From assembly GCA_041581935.1 (NCBI GenBank), contig JBFICP010000171.1, forward strand, positions 1 to 6,975: a stretch of DNA of 6,975 nt, given 5' to 3'. The notes under the pieces are model-generated. The model searched no databases, was not told the DNA's origin, and saw nothing but the letters and a program-made list of their open reading frames with translations. Position numbers and translations under genes: made by a program. The stretch's first letter is position 1. Each line of letters opens with the position of its first letter. Origin of the DNA: JAABYT01 sp041581935 (lineage in GTDB: Bacteria; Pseudomonadota; Gammaproteobacteria; HK1). Positions 1 to 5,783 of the stretch are shown here, in pieces.

Positions 1-11
1 CGCTGAAGACC

Positions 12-638
12 ATGGCCGATCAGCCGGCGCTGACGATACTGCCCGTCAAGATGGCGCCGGACGCGCGAGCGCCGAGCTTCCGGCCCGCTCGAGGCATGTT
101 TCTGATCGCGAGCCGCGGCCTCTTGGATCCCAATTTCTCCGAAAGCGTCGTGCTGTTGCTCGAGTACGATGCCCAAGGTGCTCTGGGGCTGATCGTCAAC
201 CGTCCAACCGAGGTGCAGCTGACCGATCTGCTTCCCGAAGTCGAAGAGCTCAAGGAGCGCACCGACGTCGTCTACCTCGGTGGTCCGGTGTCGAAGAATC
301 GCATCGTGCTGCTCATGCGTACCGCGCAGCATCCCGCGGATTCCGGACGCGTGTTCGCCGATACTTATGTCAGTTCCAGCATGGAGACCCTCAAGCAGGC
401 GGTCGCGCTCAGCCGTGAGGAGGTTACCTTCCACGCCTACGTCGGCTACGCCGGCTGGGGGCCCGGACAGCTCGACGACGAGCTTTCGCGTGGCGACTGG
501 CACATTACGCCGGCCGAGGAGGCGATGGTGTTCGATCGCGCTTCCGACGAAATCTGGCCGGAGCTCATCGAGAAAAATGCCGGTCGCTGGGTGCGCGCCC
601 CGGCTACCGGGCTGCAGTTGGCGAGCCGCCACCCGTGA
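12..638 (+). CDS. YqgE/AlgH family protein (UPF0301/DUF179)
   Basis: This 208-residue protein belongs to the YqgE/AlgH family, which is widespread in proteobacteria. Its biochemical role is unsettled; the AlgH name comes from a link to alginate regulation in Pseudomonas. The sequence shows the family pattern: an N-terminal GMFLIASRGLLDPNF block (about residues 28-42), a hydrophobic strand with GALGLIVNRP (about 56-65), a VYLGGPV block near residue 90, and the hallmark VGYAGWGPGQLDDEL at residues 144-158. No signal peptide or membrane segment is visible, so it is probably cytoplasmic. The ATG at 12 adds about 25 residues before the conserved core and has only a weak ribosome site. Starts at ATG 51 or ATG 96 are possible, and the latter would begin exactly at MFLIASRG. 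In many gammaproteobacteria yqgE precedes ruvX/yqgF, but here zapE follows. Family assignment is confident; function is not. Confidence 0.93.
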   Translation: MADQPALTILPVKMAPDARAPSFRPARGMFLIASRGLLDPNFSESVVLLLEYDAQGALGLIVNRPTEVQLTDLLPEVEELKERTDVVYLGGPVSKNRIVLLMRTAQHPADSGRVFADTYVSSSMETLKQAVALSREEVTFHAYVGYAGWGPGQLDDELSRGDWHITPAEEAMVFDRASDEIWPELIEKNAGRWVRAPATGLQLASRHP

Positions 639-693
639 GCGCGCGCAACTGAATTTTCCCGGATCGTCCCGGCAGGCGCCGCATACGCCCGGC

Positions 694-1791
694 ATGACGC
701 CCATGGCGCGCTATCTGGCAGAGCTCGATCGCCGTGAGCTCCAACCCGATGCGGCCCAGCGTCGCGCCGTCGAGTACACCCAGCAGCTCTACGAGAAGCT
801 CGTCGCGACACACCGATCCGACAGCGGGCTGCTGCGGCGTCTTCGCGCCTTCGTCGGCCCGACACGGCCGGCTCCGGTTCACGGGCTCTATCTGTGGGGT
901 GGAGTCGGGCGCGGCAAGACGCACATCGTCAATTCACTGTACGCGGCGTTGCCTTTTCCCGAGAAGATGCGCGTGCACTTTCATAGCTTCATGCAGCTCG
1001 TGCATCAGAGGCTGCGTGCGATCGGCGCGCGCCGGGATCCCTTGGCTGGCGTTGCCGAGGATCTTGCCGGAGAGGCACGAATCATCTGCTTCGACGAGTT
1101 CCACGTTTCAGACATCACCGACGCCATGTTGCTCGGGCGGCTGTTGAGAGCCTTGTTTGCCCGCGGCGTAACCCTGGTGGCCACGTCCAATATCGCCCCT
1201 GACGATCTGTATCTCGGGGGGCTGCAGCGCGAGCAGTTCTTGCCCGCCATCGCGCTCATCAAGACGCATACCGATGTGGTGCATCTCGACAGCCGTGTCG
1301 ACTACCGGCTGCGCGTCCTCGAGCGAAGCGCCATCTACTACTGCCCCCTCGGCGCATCCGCCGACGAGGCCCTGTCGATCTGCTTCGGCGCTTTGGCCGG
1401 GGAAGACATGAGCTCCGAGAGGTTCATCGAAATCGCCGGTCGGCGCATCGACGCTCGAGCGGTTGCCGAGGGTATCGTCTGGTTCGACTATCCGGCCATT
1501 TGCGAGACCGCCCGCTCGGCCGCGGACTACATCGAGGTCGCCCGGCGCTACCACACCGTGCTGCTCTCCAACGTGCCCGTCATGGACGACAAGCTGCGCG
1601 ACCGGGTGGTGCGCTTCATCCATCTGATTGATGAGCTCTACGAGCACAATGTGAATTTGATTCTTTCTGCCGCCGCGCTGCCCGACGATCTCTACGTGGG
1701 CGAGCATCTGACGGTGCGCTTCGACCGTGCCCGAAGCCGTCTCGCGGAGATGCAATCTCACGACTATCTGGCGGCAAAGCATCTCCCCTGA
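694..1791 (+). CDS. zapE: Cell division protein ZapE (AFG1-like ATPase)
   Basis: This 365-residue P-loop ATPase belongs to the AFG1/ZapE family. In E. coli, ZapE associates with the FtsZ ring at late constriction and affects Z-ring stability in an ATP-dependent way. Visible motifs are a Walker A GGVGRGKT (residues 69-76, Lys75), a Walker B IICFDEF (130-136, Asp134 and Glu135), a sensor-1-like ATSN ending at Asn166, and a DDLYLGGLQREQF block with Arg179 as a candidate arginine finger. The C-terminal half has the family's WFDYPAICE and RFIHLIDELYE segments. The N-terminus, TP-x-x-YL followed by QPDAAQ, matches how ZapE proteins start, which supports ATG 694; ATG 703 is an alternative. The frame stays open far upstream into yqgE, but that part has no family similarity. 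No clear Shine-Dalgarno is visible. The gap to yqgE is 55 nt, so co-transcription is likely. Confidence 0.95.
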   Translation: MTPMARYLAELDRRELQPDAAQRRAVEYTQQLYEKLVATHRSDSGLLRRLRAFVGPTRPAPVHGLYLWGGVGRGKTHIVNSLYAALPFPEKMRVHFHSFMQLVHQRLRAIGARRDPLAGVAEDLAGEARIICFDEFHVSDITDAMLLGRLLRALFARGVTLVATSNIAPDDLYLGGLQREQFLPAIALIKTHTDVVHLDSRVDYRLRVLERSAIYYCPLGASADEALSICFGALAGEDMSSERFIEIAGRRIDARAVAEGIVWFDYPAICETARSAADYIEVARRYHTVLLSNVPVMDDKLRDRVVRFIHLIDELYEHNVNLILSAAALPDDLYVGEHLTVRFDRARSRLAEMQSHDYLAAKHLP

Positions 1792-1793
1792 GT

Positions 1794-1816
1794 ATCCGCC
1801 CGAGTGATCTGCGGAT
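1794..1816 (+). terminator. Weak hairpin just after zapE
   Basis: A perfect 6-bp inverted repeat (ATCCGC / GCGGAT) with an 11-nt loop begins 2 nt after the zapE stop codon. Only a short TTG follows rather than a proper T-tract. It could mark the 3' end of the zapE transcript, but the stem is short and the loop large. It should be treated as a possible RNA end structure, not a confident intrinsic terminator. Confidence 0.25.
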
Positions 1817-1891
1817 TTGCCCGTTTGTGTGACCGCTTCGGCGATGTGGACTCATTTACGGACGAAATCTGCACCGAATCTCCGCTCTTCG

Positions 1892-1920
1892 TTGACAGGA
1901 TTTTTCGCCGCTGCTAAAGC
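1892..1920 (+). promoter_or_regulatory. Candidate sigma-70 promoter upstream of the small ORF
   Basis: A perfect -35 hexamer TTGACA (1892-1897) is followed after exactly 17 nt by TAAAGC (1915-1920). That is a moderate -10 (T1, A2 and A4 match), preceded by TGC at 1912-1914 in the extended -10 position. It lies about 105 nt before the small ORF start at 2027 and after the end of zapE. It is the best promoter-like pair seen in the intergenic regions. The -10 is imperfect and no start site is known. Confidence 0.5.
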
Positions 1921-1929
1921 CATGAATGA

Positions 1930-1958
1930 GTGCGTCAATGCTTGAAAAATCGACGCAC
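1930..1958. promoter_or_regulatory. 7-bp inverted repeat in the leader (possible operator or RNA hairpin)
   Basis: GTGCGTC (1930-1936) and GACGCAC (1952-1958) form a perfect inverted repeat around a 15-nt A/T-rich spacer. It sits just downstream of the predicted promoter, about where transcription would begin, and 70 nt before the small ORF. The spacing suits either a dimeric repressor site covering the start region or a leader hairpin. An overlapping alternative pairing (TGAGT at 1927-1931 with ACTCA at about 1974-1978) also exists. The repeat is direct observation; a regulatory role is inference. Confidence 0.35.
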
Positions 1959-2026
1959 CGCACGCATTTATTTACTCACGGGTTCCCCGCCAGGGCCCGG
2001 TGACGAATCGAAGGGAAAGCGAGGAT

Positions 2027-2239
2027 ATGGCGATCGACGAACGAGCAGGGCAGGCCGACGACGTGGACCAGGCAATACTCAAGCTCCTGGGCCACCGTTT
2101 TGGTGACGGCCTCGTGTACCTGAACAGCGACTCCGAGCAACAGGCGCTTCAAAGGGCCGTCCAGCTCGGGCTGGTGAGCCCCGAGGGCTACGTGACCCCC
2201 CGGGGACTGTCTCTCCTGGCACGTCACGGCGACGACTGA
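2027..2239 (+). CDS. Small hypothetical protein, 70 aa, possible winged-helix tail
   Basis: I do not recognise this protein. The preferred start is ATG 2027, which has purine-rich AAGGGAAAGCGAGG just upstream; an in-frame GTG at 2000 would add 9 residues. The first 15 residues are polar and acidic (DERAGQADDVDQ). A helix-like stretch AILKLLGHRFGDGLVYL follows, then a QQALQRAVQLGLVSPEGYVTPRGLSLLAR segment that runs to the end. That last pattern (helix, GLV, turn, GYVTPRG, helix) resembles the recognition helix and wing of winged-helix proteins, but the protein is too short for a full standard domain. There is no signal peptide, membrane segment or cysteine. It has its own candidate promoter and is followed 33 nt later by a hairpin, so it may be a single-gene unit. 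Codon use looks like its neighbours, which supports real coding. Confidence 0.6.
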   Translation: MAIDERAGQADDVDQAILKLLGHRFGDGLVYLNSDSEQQALQRAVQLGLVSPEGYVTPRGLSLLARHGDD

Positions 2240-2272
2240 GTCGCCGCTCCGGCGCGAGCATGTCCGAGAACC

Positions 2273-2306
2273 GCGCAAAAGGCCCCAAAGGGGGCCTGCC
2301 TTGCGC
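2273..2306. terminator. GC-rich hairpin after the small ORF, possible terminator
   Basis: GCGCAA (2273-2278) and GGCCCC (2281-2286) pair with GGGGCC (2291-2296) and TTGCGC (2301-2306). This gives a two-part stem with a small internal loop (AA opposite TGCC) and a 4-nt AAAG apex. On the + strand the nearest T-run (TTTTT, 2319-2323) is 12 nt past the stem, which is poor for intrinsic termination. On the - strand the inner stem is followed directly by TTTT, so it would work better in that direction, although no - strand gene is seen here. It most likely ends or protects the small ORF transcript. Confidence 0.45.
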
Positions 2307-2503
2307 CAGCGTCCGCGATTTTTAATACTGTACCGGCAAGCCGTGTGCGGGCACTTGATCGCGAACCGAGTGGCCGGCAACTCGTAACCACCCCCCCGGA
2401 CGGATTTTCGAGATCCTGAATCCCCACGGGAAACCGCCGCGGCCTGAATTGGCATCGTGCGCCGGGTTTGGCCCCGGGCGTCAGAAAAACAAGACTGGGA
2501 AAC

Positions 2504-2510
2504 GGAGGAG
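2504..2510 (+). promoter_or_regulatory. Ribosome binding site fixing the EF-G-like start
   Basis: GGAGGAG lies 5 nt before ATG 2516, an almost ideal Shine-Dalgarno site and spacing. The frame is open upstream to an ATG at 2468, but that start would translate through this site and add residues with no EF-G similarity. This decides the start at 2516. Confidence 0.85.
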
Positions 2511-2515
2511 AACCC

Positions 2516-4567
2516 ATGCCCGACTACACCACGCAGGACATTCGCAATGTCGCCCTGGTTGGTCACGGCGGCACCGGAAAAACCATGCTCGCCGAGGCCC
2601 TGCTCCACAAGGGGGGCGCCATCGCCGTCATGGGCGAGATAACCCGCGGAACCACGGTATGTGACTTTGATCCCCAGGAAAAAGAGCACCAGCATTCACT
2701 GGTCACCGCCATTGCGAGCCTCGACTACAAGGGCAAGCACGTCAATCTGCTGGATACGCCGGGCTATCCGGACTTTCTCGGCCGCGCGCTGATTGCGCTG
2801 CCGGCGGTCGAGACCGCCGCGGTCGTCATCGATGCGCGCTCAGGTATCGAGATGAGCACCCGCAAGATGATGGAAACGGCCGTCGAGCGCGGGCTTTGCC
2901 GGATGATCATCATTAACAAGATCGACGCCGACGATACGAACCTCGAGGTACTTCTCGGTTCGATCCAGGAGGAGTTCGGATCGGAGTGTCTGCCCATCAA
3001 TCTTCCCGCCAAGGGTGGCAAGGCGGTCGCCGACTGCTTTTTCGTCCCCTACGATGGGGATACCGATTTTTCGTCGGTGGCCGAAGCCAATACGAACATC
3101 ATCGATCAGGTCGTAGAAGTGGACGAGGAGCTGATGGAGCTCTACCTCGAGCAAGGCGAGGAGCTCGCGCCCGAAAAGCTGCATGATGCATTCGAGCAGG
3201 CGCTACGCGAGGGTCACCTCGTTCCGGTCTGTTTTGCTTCCGGCGAGAAAGGCACGGGCGTCGAAGAGCTGCTCGAGGTCATCACCCGGTTGATGCCGAA
3301 TCCGGCTGAAGGAAATCCACCGCTGTTCGTACGCGGCGCCGACGCCAAGGGCGAGCGCGTCGTCATCGAGCCGGACCCATCCAAGCACGCACTCGCGCAC
3401 GTTTTCCAGGTCACCATCGATTCGTTCGTCGGCAAGATGGGCATATTCCGCATACACCAGGGGACCGTGACCAAGGAGAGTCAGCTGTTTGTCGGTGATG
3501 GGAGGAAGCCGTTCAAGGTCGGTCATCTGTTCCGAATTCAGGGTAAGGATCACGAGGAGATCGAAGCGGGAATTCCCGGTGACATCTGTGCGGTCGCCAA
3601 GGTCGACGAGATCGATTTCAACAGCGTCCTGCACGATTCCCACGATGAGGACGAAATCCGCCCCGTCTCGGTCAAAATGCCCGCACCGATGTTCGGCCTC
3701 GCCATCGAGACCAAGACCCGTGGCGACGAGCAGAAGCTTTCCGATGCCCTGCACAAGCTGAGCGCCGAAGATCCCTGCTTCATCGTCGAGCACCACGCTT
3801 CGATGAATGAAACGGTCATCCGCGGGCTCGGCGACCTGCACCTGCGCATGGTGCTCGAGAAAATGGCTGAGCGTTACAACGTCGAGGTCAACACGCGACC
3901 GCCGAAAATCGCTTATCGCGAGACCATCCGCAAGGCCGCCGAGGGACACCATCGACACAAGAAGCAGACCGGGGGGGCAGGGCAGTTCGGTGAGGTGTAC
4001 CTGCGGGTCGAACCACTGGAGCGCGGCGCCGGGTTCGAATTCGTCGACAAGATTGTCGGCGGTGTCATTCCGCAGCAATTCATTCCGGCGGTCGAGAAGG
4101 GCGTTCGCCAGGTGCTCGAAACCGGGGCGATTGCCGGCTATCCCATGCAGGACGTGCGCGTAACGGTGCACGACGGCAAGTTTCACGCAGTGGATTCCAA
4201 GGAGGTGGCGTTTGTCGCCGCCGGCAAGAAGGCCTTTCTCGACGCCATCAACAAGGCCAATCCCATCGTGCTCGAGCCGATCGTGGATATTCACGTCACC
4301 GTGCCCCAGGACAACATGGGCGATATTACCGGTGATCTCTCCTCGAAGCGCGGGCGTATCAGCGGCACGTCGACCGGCAGCGGTGGCATGCTCACGGTCA
4401 CCGGTCAGGTGCCGTTGAGCGAGCTCGACAGCTACCAGTCGCAGCTCAAATCCGTCACCGGCGGCGCCGGCTCCTACTCCATGGCGTTCAGCCACTACGA
4501 TCCGGTTCCGCCGGCGATTCAGAAGCAGCTCGCTTCGGATTTCAAGCCGGCGGCGGACGAAGATTGA
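2516..4567 (+). CDS. fusA2: Elongation factor G-like GTPase, EF-G-2/FusA2 type
   Basis: This 683-residue translational GTPase has the full five-domain EF-G layout. The GTPase domain covers roughly residues 1-280, with G1 GHGGTGKT (16-23), G3 DTPG (80-83), G4 NKID (134-137) and a G5-like ASGEKGTG from Ala241. Domains II and III follow. The domain IV hallmark KKQTGGAGQFG is around Gln484, followed by HDGKFHAVDS. Domain V has SSKRGRISG and a C-terminal GGAGSYSMAFSHYDPVP. It departs from canonical EF-G in two ways: the G3 motif reads DTPGYPD rather than DTPGHVD, so the usual catalytic His is Tyr84, and the switch I RGITI is replaced by an EKEHQHS stretch. Both departures fit the EF-G-2 branch known from Thermus, so this is probably a paralogue of the housekeeping fusA. 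Its cellular role is unclear. The start is set by a strong GGAGGAG. The stop overlaps the next gene. Confidence 0.92.
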   Translation: MPDYTTQDIRNVALVGHGGTGKTMLAEALLHKGGAIAVMGEITRGTTVCDFDPQEKEHQHSLVTAIASLDYKGKHVNLLDTPGYPDFLGRALIALPAVETAAVVIDARSGIEMSTRKMMETAVERGLCRMIIINKIDADDTNLEVLLGSIQEEFGSECLPINLPAKGGKAVADCFFVPYDGDTDFSSVAEANTNIIDQVVEVDEELMELYLEQGEELAPEKLHDAFEQALREGHLVPVCFASGEKGTGVEELLEVITRLMPNPAEGNPPLFVRGADAKGERVVIEPDPSKHALAHVFQVTIDSFVGKMGIFRIHQGTVTKESQLFVGDGRKPFKVGHLFRIQGKDHEEIEAGIPGDICAVAKVDEIDFNSVLHDSHDEDEIRPVSVKMPAPMFGLAIETKTRGDEQKLSDALHKLSAEDPCFIVEHHASMNETVIRGLGDLHLRMVLEKMAERYNVEVNTRPPKIAYRETIRKAAEGHHRHKKQTGGAGQFGEVYLRVEPLERGAGFEFVDKIVGGVIPQQFIPAVEKGVRQVLETGAIAGYPMQDVRVTVHDGKFHAVDSKEVAFVAAGKKAFLDAINKANPIVLEPIVDIHVTVPQDNMGDITGDLSSKRGRISGTSTGSGGMLTVTGQVPLSELDSYQSQLKSVTGGAGSYSMAFSHYDPVPPAIQKQLASDFKPAADED

Positions 4568-5208
4568 GTCGAACCAGAGGCTTGCGTAATCCCAGGGTTC
4601 TCATCGCGCTCGCCGCCGTTGCGGCGCTGGCGCTCGGCGTCCTCGCCTCGTACATGACGTCGCGCCCGGTTGCGCCCGAGATCGACGGCCTGCTCTGGCC
4701 ACAATCCAAGGCGTTGAAAGTGGTGGCGCTCGAAGACCACCACGGCGCGCCATTCACGCTGGAGCGGATGACCGGGCGCTGGACGCTGCTGTTTTTCGGC
4801 TATACGCACTGCCCGGACGTGTGCCCGGTCACCCTGTCGGTATTGAAAAACGCCATCGCGCTGATGGCTGAATCCGGCGCAGATCCCGAGCCGCCCCAGG
4901 TGGTGTTCGTGTCGGTGGACCCGGAGCGCGACACGCTCGAGCATATGGGCGCCTACGTCAGCCACTTCAACCCGGCATTCCTCGGCGTCACCGGCAACGA
5001 CGCGAAGTTGAAAGATTTCGCGCGCCAGATGGGGGTCCTCTACATCCGCGCCGATGCGGACGCGGACGGCAACTACCTGGTGGATCACACCGCGGCCGTA
5101 TTTCTCATCGATCCACGCGGCCACCTGGTGGCGCTGTTCCAGGCGCCGCATTCAGCGCAGACGATCGCGCGGGATGTGCCGAAAATCCAGCGCCTTGAAT
5201 GGAACTGA
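4564..5208 (+). CDS. SCO1/SenC family copper chaperone
   Basis: This 214-residue thioredoxin-fold protein belongs to the SCO1/SenC/PrrC family. Family members deliver copper to the CuA or related site of cytochrome c oxidase or act as periplasmic thiol/copper redox proteins. An N-terminal membrane anchor (about residues 12-31, an Ala/Leu-rich segment after RNPR) would place the rest in the periplasm. The copper-binding motif CPDVC gives Cys83 and Cys87, and the conserved distal ligand is His175 in LVDHTAAVF. The blocks LLFFGYTHCPDVCP, VFVSVDPERDT and GVTGN are all family signatures. The start is a TTG at 4564 that overlaps the EF-G-like stop as TTGA, suggesting translational coupling. A second in-frame TTG at 4582 is possible, and neither has a strong ribosome site. 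No oxidase subunit genes are in the window. Cytochrome c' follows after 113 nt. Confidence 0.92.
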   Translation: MSRTRGLRNPRVLIALAAVAALALGVLASYMTSRPVAPEIDGLLWPQSKALKVVALEDHHGAPFTLERMTGRWTLLFFGYTHCPDVCPVTLSVLKNAIALMAESGADPEPPQVVFVSVDPERDTLEHMGAYVSHFNPAFLGVTGNDAKLKDFARQMGVLYIRADADADGNYLVDHTAAVFLIDPRGHLVALFQAPHSAQTIARDVPKIQRLEWN

Positions 5209-5232
5209 ACGCCGTTCGCAGGCATCTATATT
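5205..5232 (+). promoter_or_regulatory. Weak candidate promoter upstream of cytochrome c'
   Basis: TATATT (5227-5232) matches the sigma-70 -10 at five of six positions. Sixteen nt upstream, CTGAAC (5205-5210) is a poor -35 with three matches. It overlaps the end of the sco gene and lies about 90 nt before the cytochrome c' start. It could let cytochrome c' be transcribed separately from the upstream genes. No FNR-type (TTGAT-N4-ATCAA) site was seen here. Confidence 0.28.
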
Positions 5233-5250
5233 TTCAGGGCTGCGTTGCGG

Positions 5251-5278
5251 GAAAGGGGAGGCGAACCGCGCCCTTCTC
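5251..5278 (+). terminator. Hairpin in the sco to cytochrome c' gap
   Basis: GAAAGGG (5251-5257) pairs with CCCTTCTC (5271-5278) with one bulge, and an inner GCG/CGC (5261-5263 / 5267-5269) closes the top. A TTTTT run occurs at 5289-5293, 10 nt past the stem. It could be an inefficient terminator after sco or a leader structure in front of cytochrome c'. The structure is imperfect and the T-tract distant. Confidence 0.25.
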
Positions 5279-5309
5279 TGCGGTGCTGTTTTTCGACAAT
5301 AAGCAATCC

Positions 5310-5315
5310 AAGGAG
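5310..5315 (+). promoter_or_regulatory. Ribosome binding site of cytochrome c'
   Basis: AAGGAG lies 6 nt before ATG 5322, a strong site with good spacing. It confirms the start and suggests cytochrome c' is translated efficiently and independently of sco. Confidence 0.8.
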
Positions 5316-5321
5316 TAGCGA

Positions 5322-5783
5322 ATGAGGACATTCACCAAGACGATAGTGACCATCGGGAGCGCGATTGCTCTGACAGCAGGGACGGCCCTTTCGGTGAGTG
5401 CGGATGACAAGGCGTACATCAAGTACCGGCAGGCGGTCATGAGCGCGGTCGGTGGCCACATGGGTGGTGCCGTCGCCATCATCAAGGGTGACGTGCCCTA
5501 CACCGAAGATCTCGTTGCCCACGCGACCGGCCTCAACGACATGGCGAAAGCCGCGTCGAACGCCTTCAAGCAGGAAACGTCCGGCGGCGAGACGCGGGCC
5601 AAGCCCGAGATCTGGAAGGACCACGACGAGTTCATCCAGCAGTTAAAAGACATGCAAACGGCGACAGCCGACTTTCTCGCCGCGGCCAAGGCCGGTGGTC
5701 CGGCGGCCGCTGCTGAGAAGCTCGAAGCCGTGGGTGACTCGTGCAAAGGATGCCACAAGAAATTCCGAGAAAAGAAATCCTGA
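5322..5783 (+). CDS. Cytochrome c' (class II c-type cytochrome)
   Basis: This 153-residue precursor is a periplasmic cytochrome c', a four-helix-bundle haem protein whose pentacoordinate haem binds NO and CO. Family members are implicated in NO tolerance or electron transfer. The signal peptide spans residues 1-27 (basic MRTFTK, hydrophobic core, SVSA just before Asp28). The mature part has the first-helix IKYRQAVM, with Arg36 near the haem and Met40 at the distal position where other members have Leu, Met or Tyr. KGDVPY and KPEIWKDHDEF blocks follow. The C-terminal CKGCH (Cys141, Cys144, His145) attaches the haem and gives the proximal His, followed by a Lys/Arg-rich tail. Length and order match the family closely. 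The start is backed by AAGGAG at a 6-nt distance. A strong intrinsic terminator begins 13 nt after the stop, so this message is probably abundant relative to the gene downstream. Confidence 0.96.
   Translation: MRTFTKTIVTIGSAIALTAGTALSVSADDKAYIKYRQAVMSAVGGHMGGAVAIIKGDVPYTEDLVAHATGLNDMAKAASNAFKQETSGGETRAKPEIWKDHDEFIQQLKDMQTATADFLAAAKAGGPAAAAEKLEAVGDSCKGCHKKFREKKS

Noticed and set aside
280..693. Upstream extension of the zapE frame, which could give a 503-residue protein
   Set aside because: The extra 138 residues lie inside yqgE in another frame, are Arg/Ser-rich and low in complexity, and ZapE proteins normally begin with the TP-x-x-YL region found at 694.
2301..2329. Possible promoter TTGCGC with AATACT at 17-nt spacing before the EF-G-like gene
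   Set aside because: The -35 has three matches and overlaps the hairpin arm, and the -10 lacks its first T; this is no better than chance in such sequence.
2468..2515. Longer start for the EF-G-like gene at ATG 2468
   Set aside because: It would translate through the strong GGAGGAG at 2504-2510 and add 16 residues with no EF-G similarity.
1976..2695. 239-codon - strand frame covering the small ORF, the gap and the EF-G start
   Set aside because: It crosses two intergenic regions and the start of a clear gene and lacks any recognisable motif; the + strand small ORF has the better ribosome site.
3203..4495. 430-codon open frame on the - strand opposite the EF-G-like gene
   Set aside because: It mirrors the codons of a confidently assigned EF-G and has no family features; it is a GC-driven shadow frame.
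5209..5321. Search for an FNR/ANR or NO-responsive operator upstream of cytochrome c'
   Set aside because: No TTGAT-N4-ATCAA palindrome or close variant was found in the gap, so no oxygen or NO control can be claimed from sequence.
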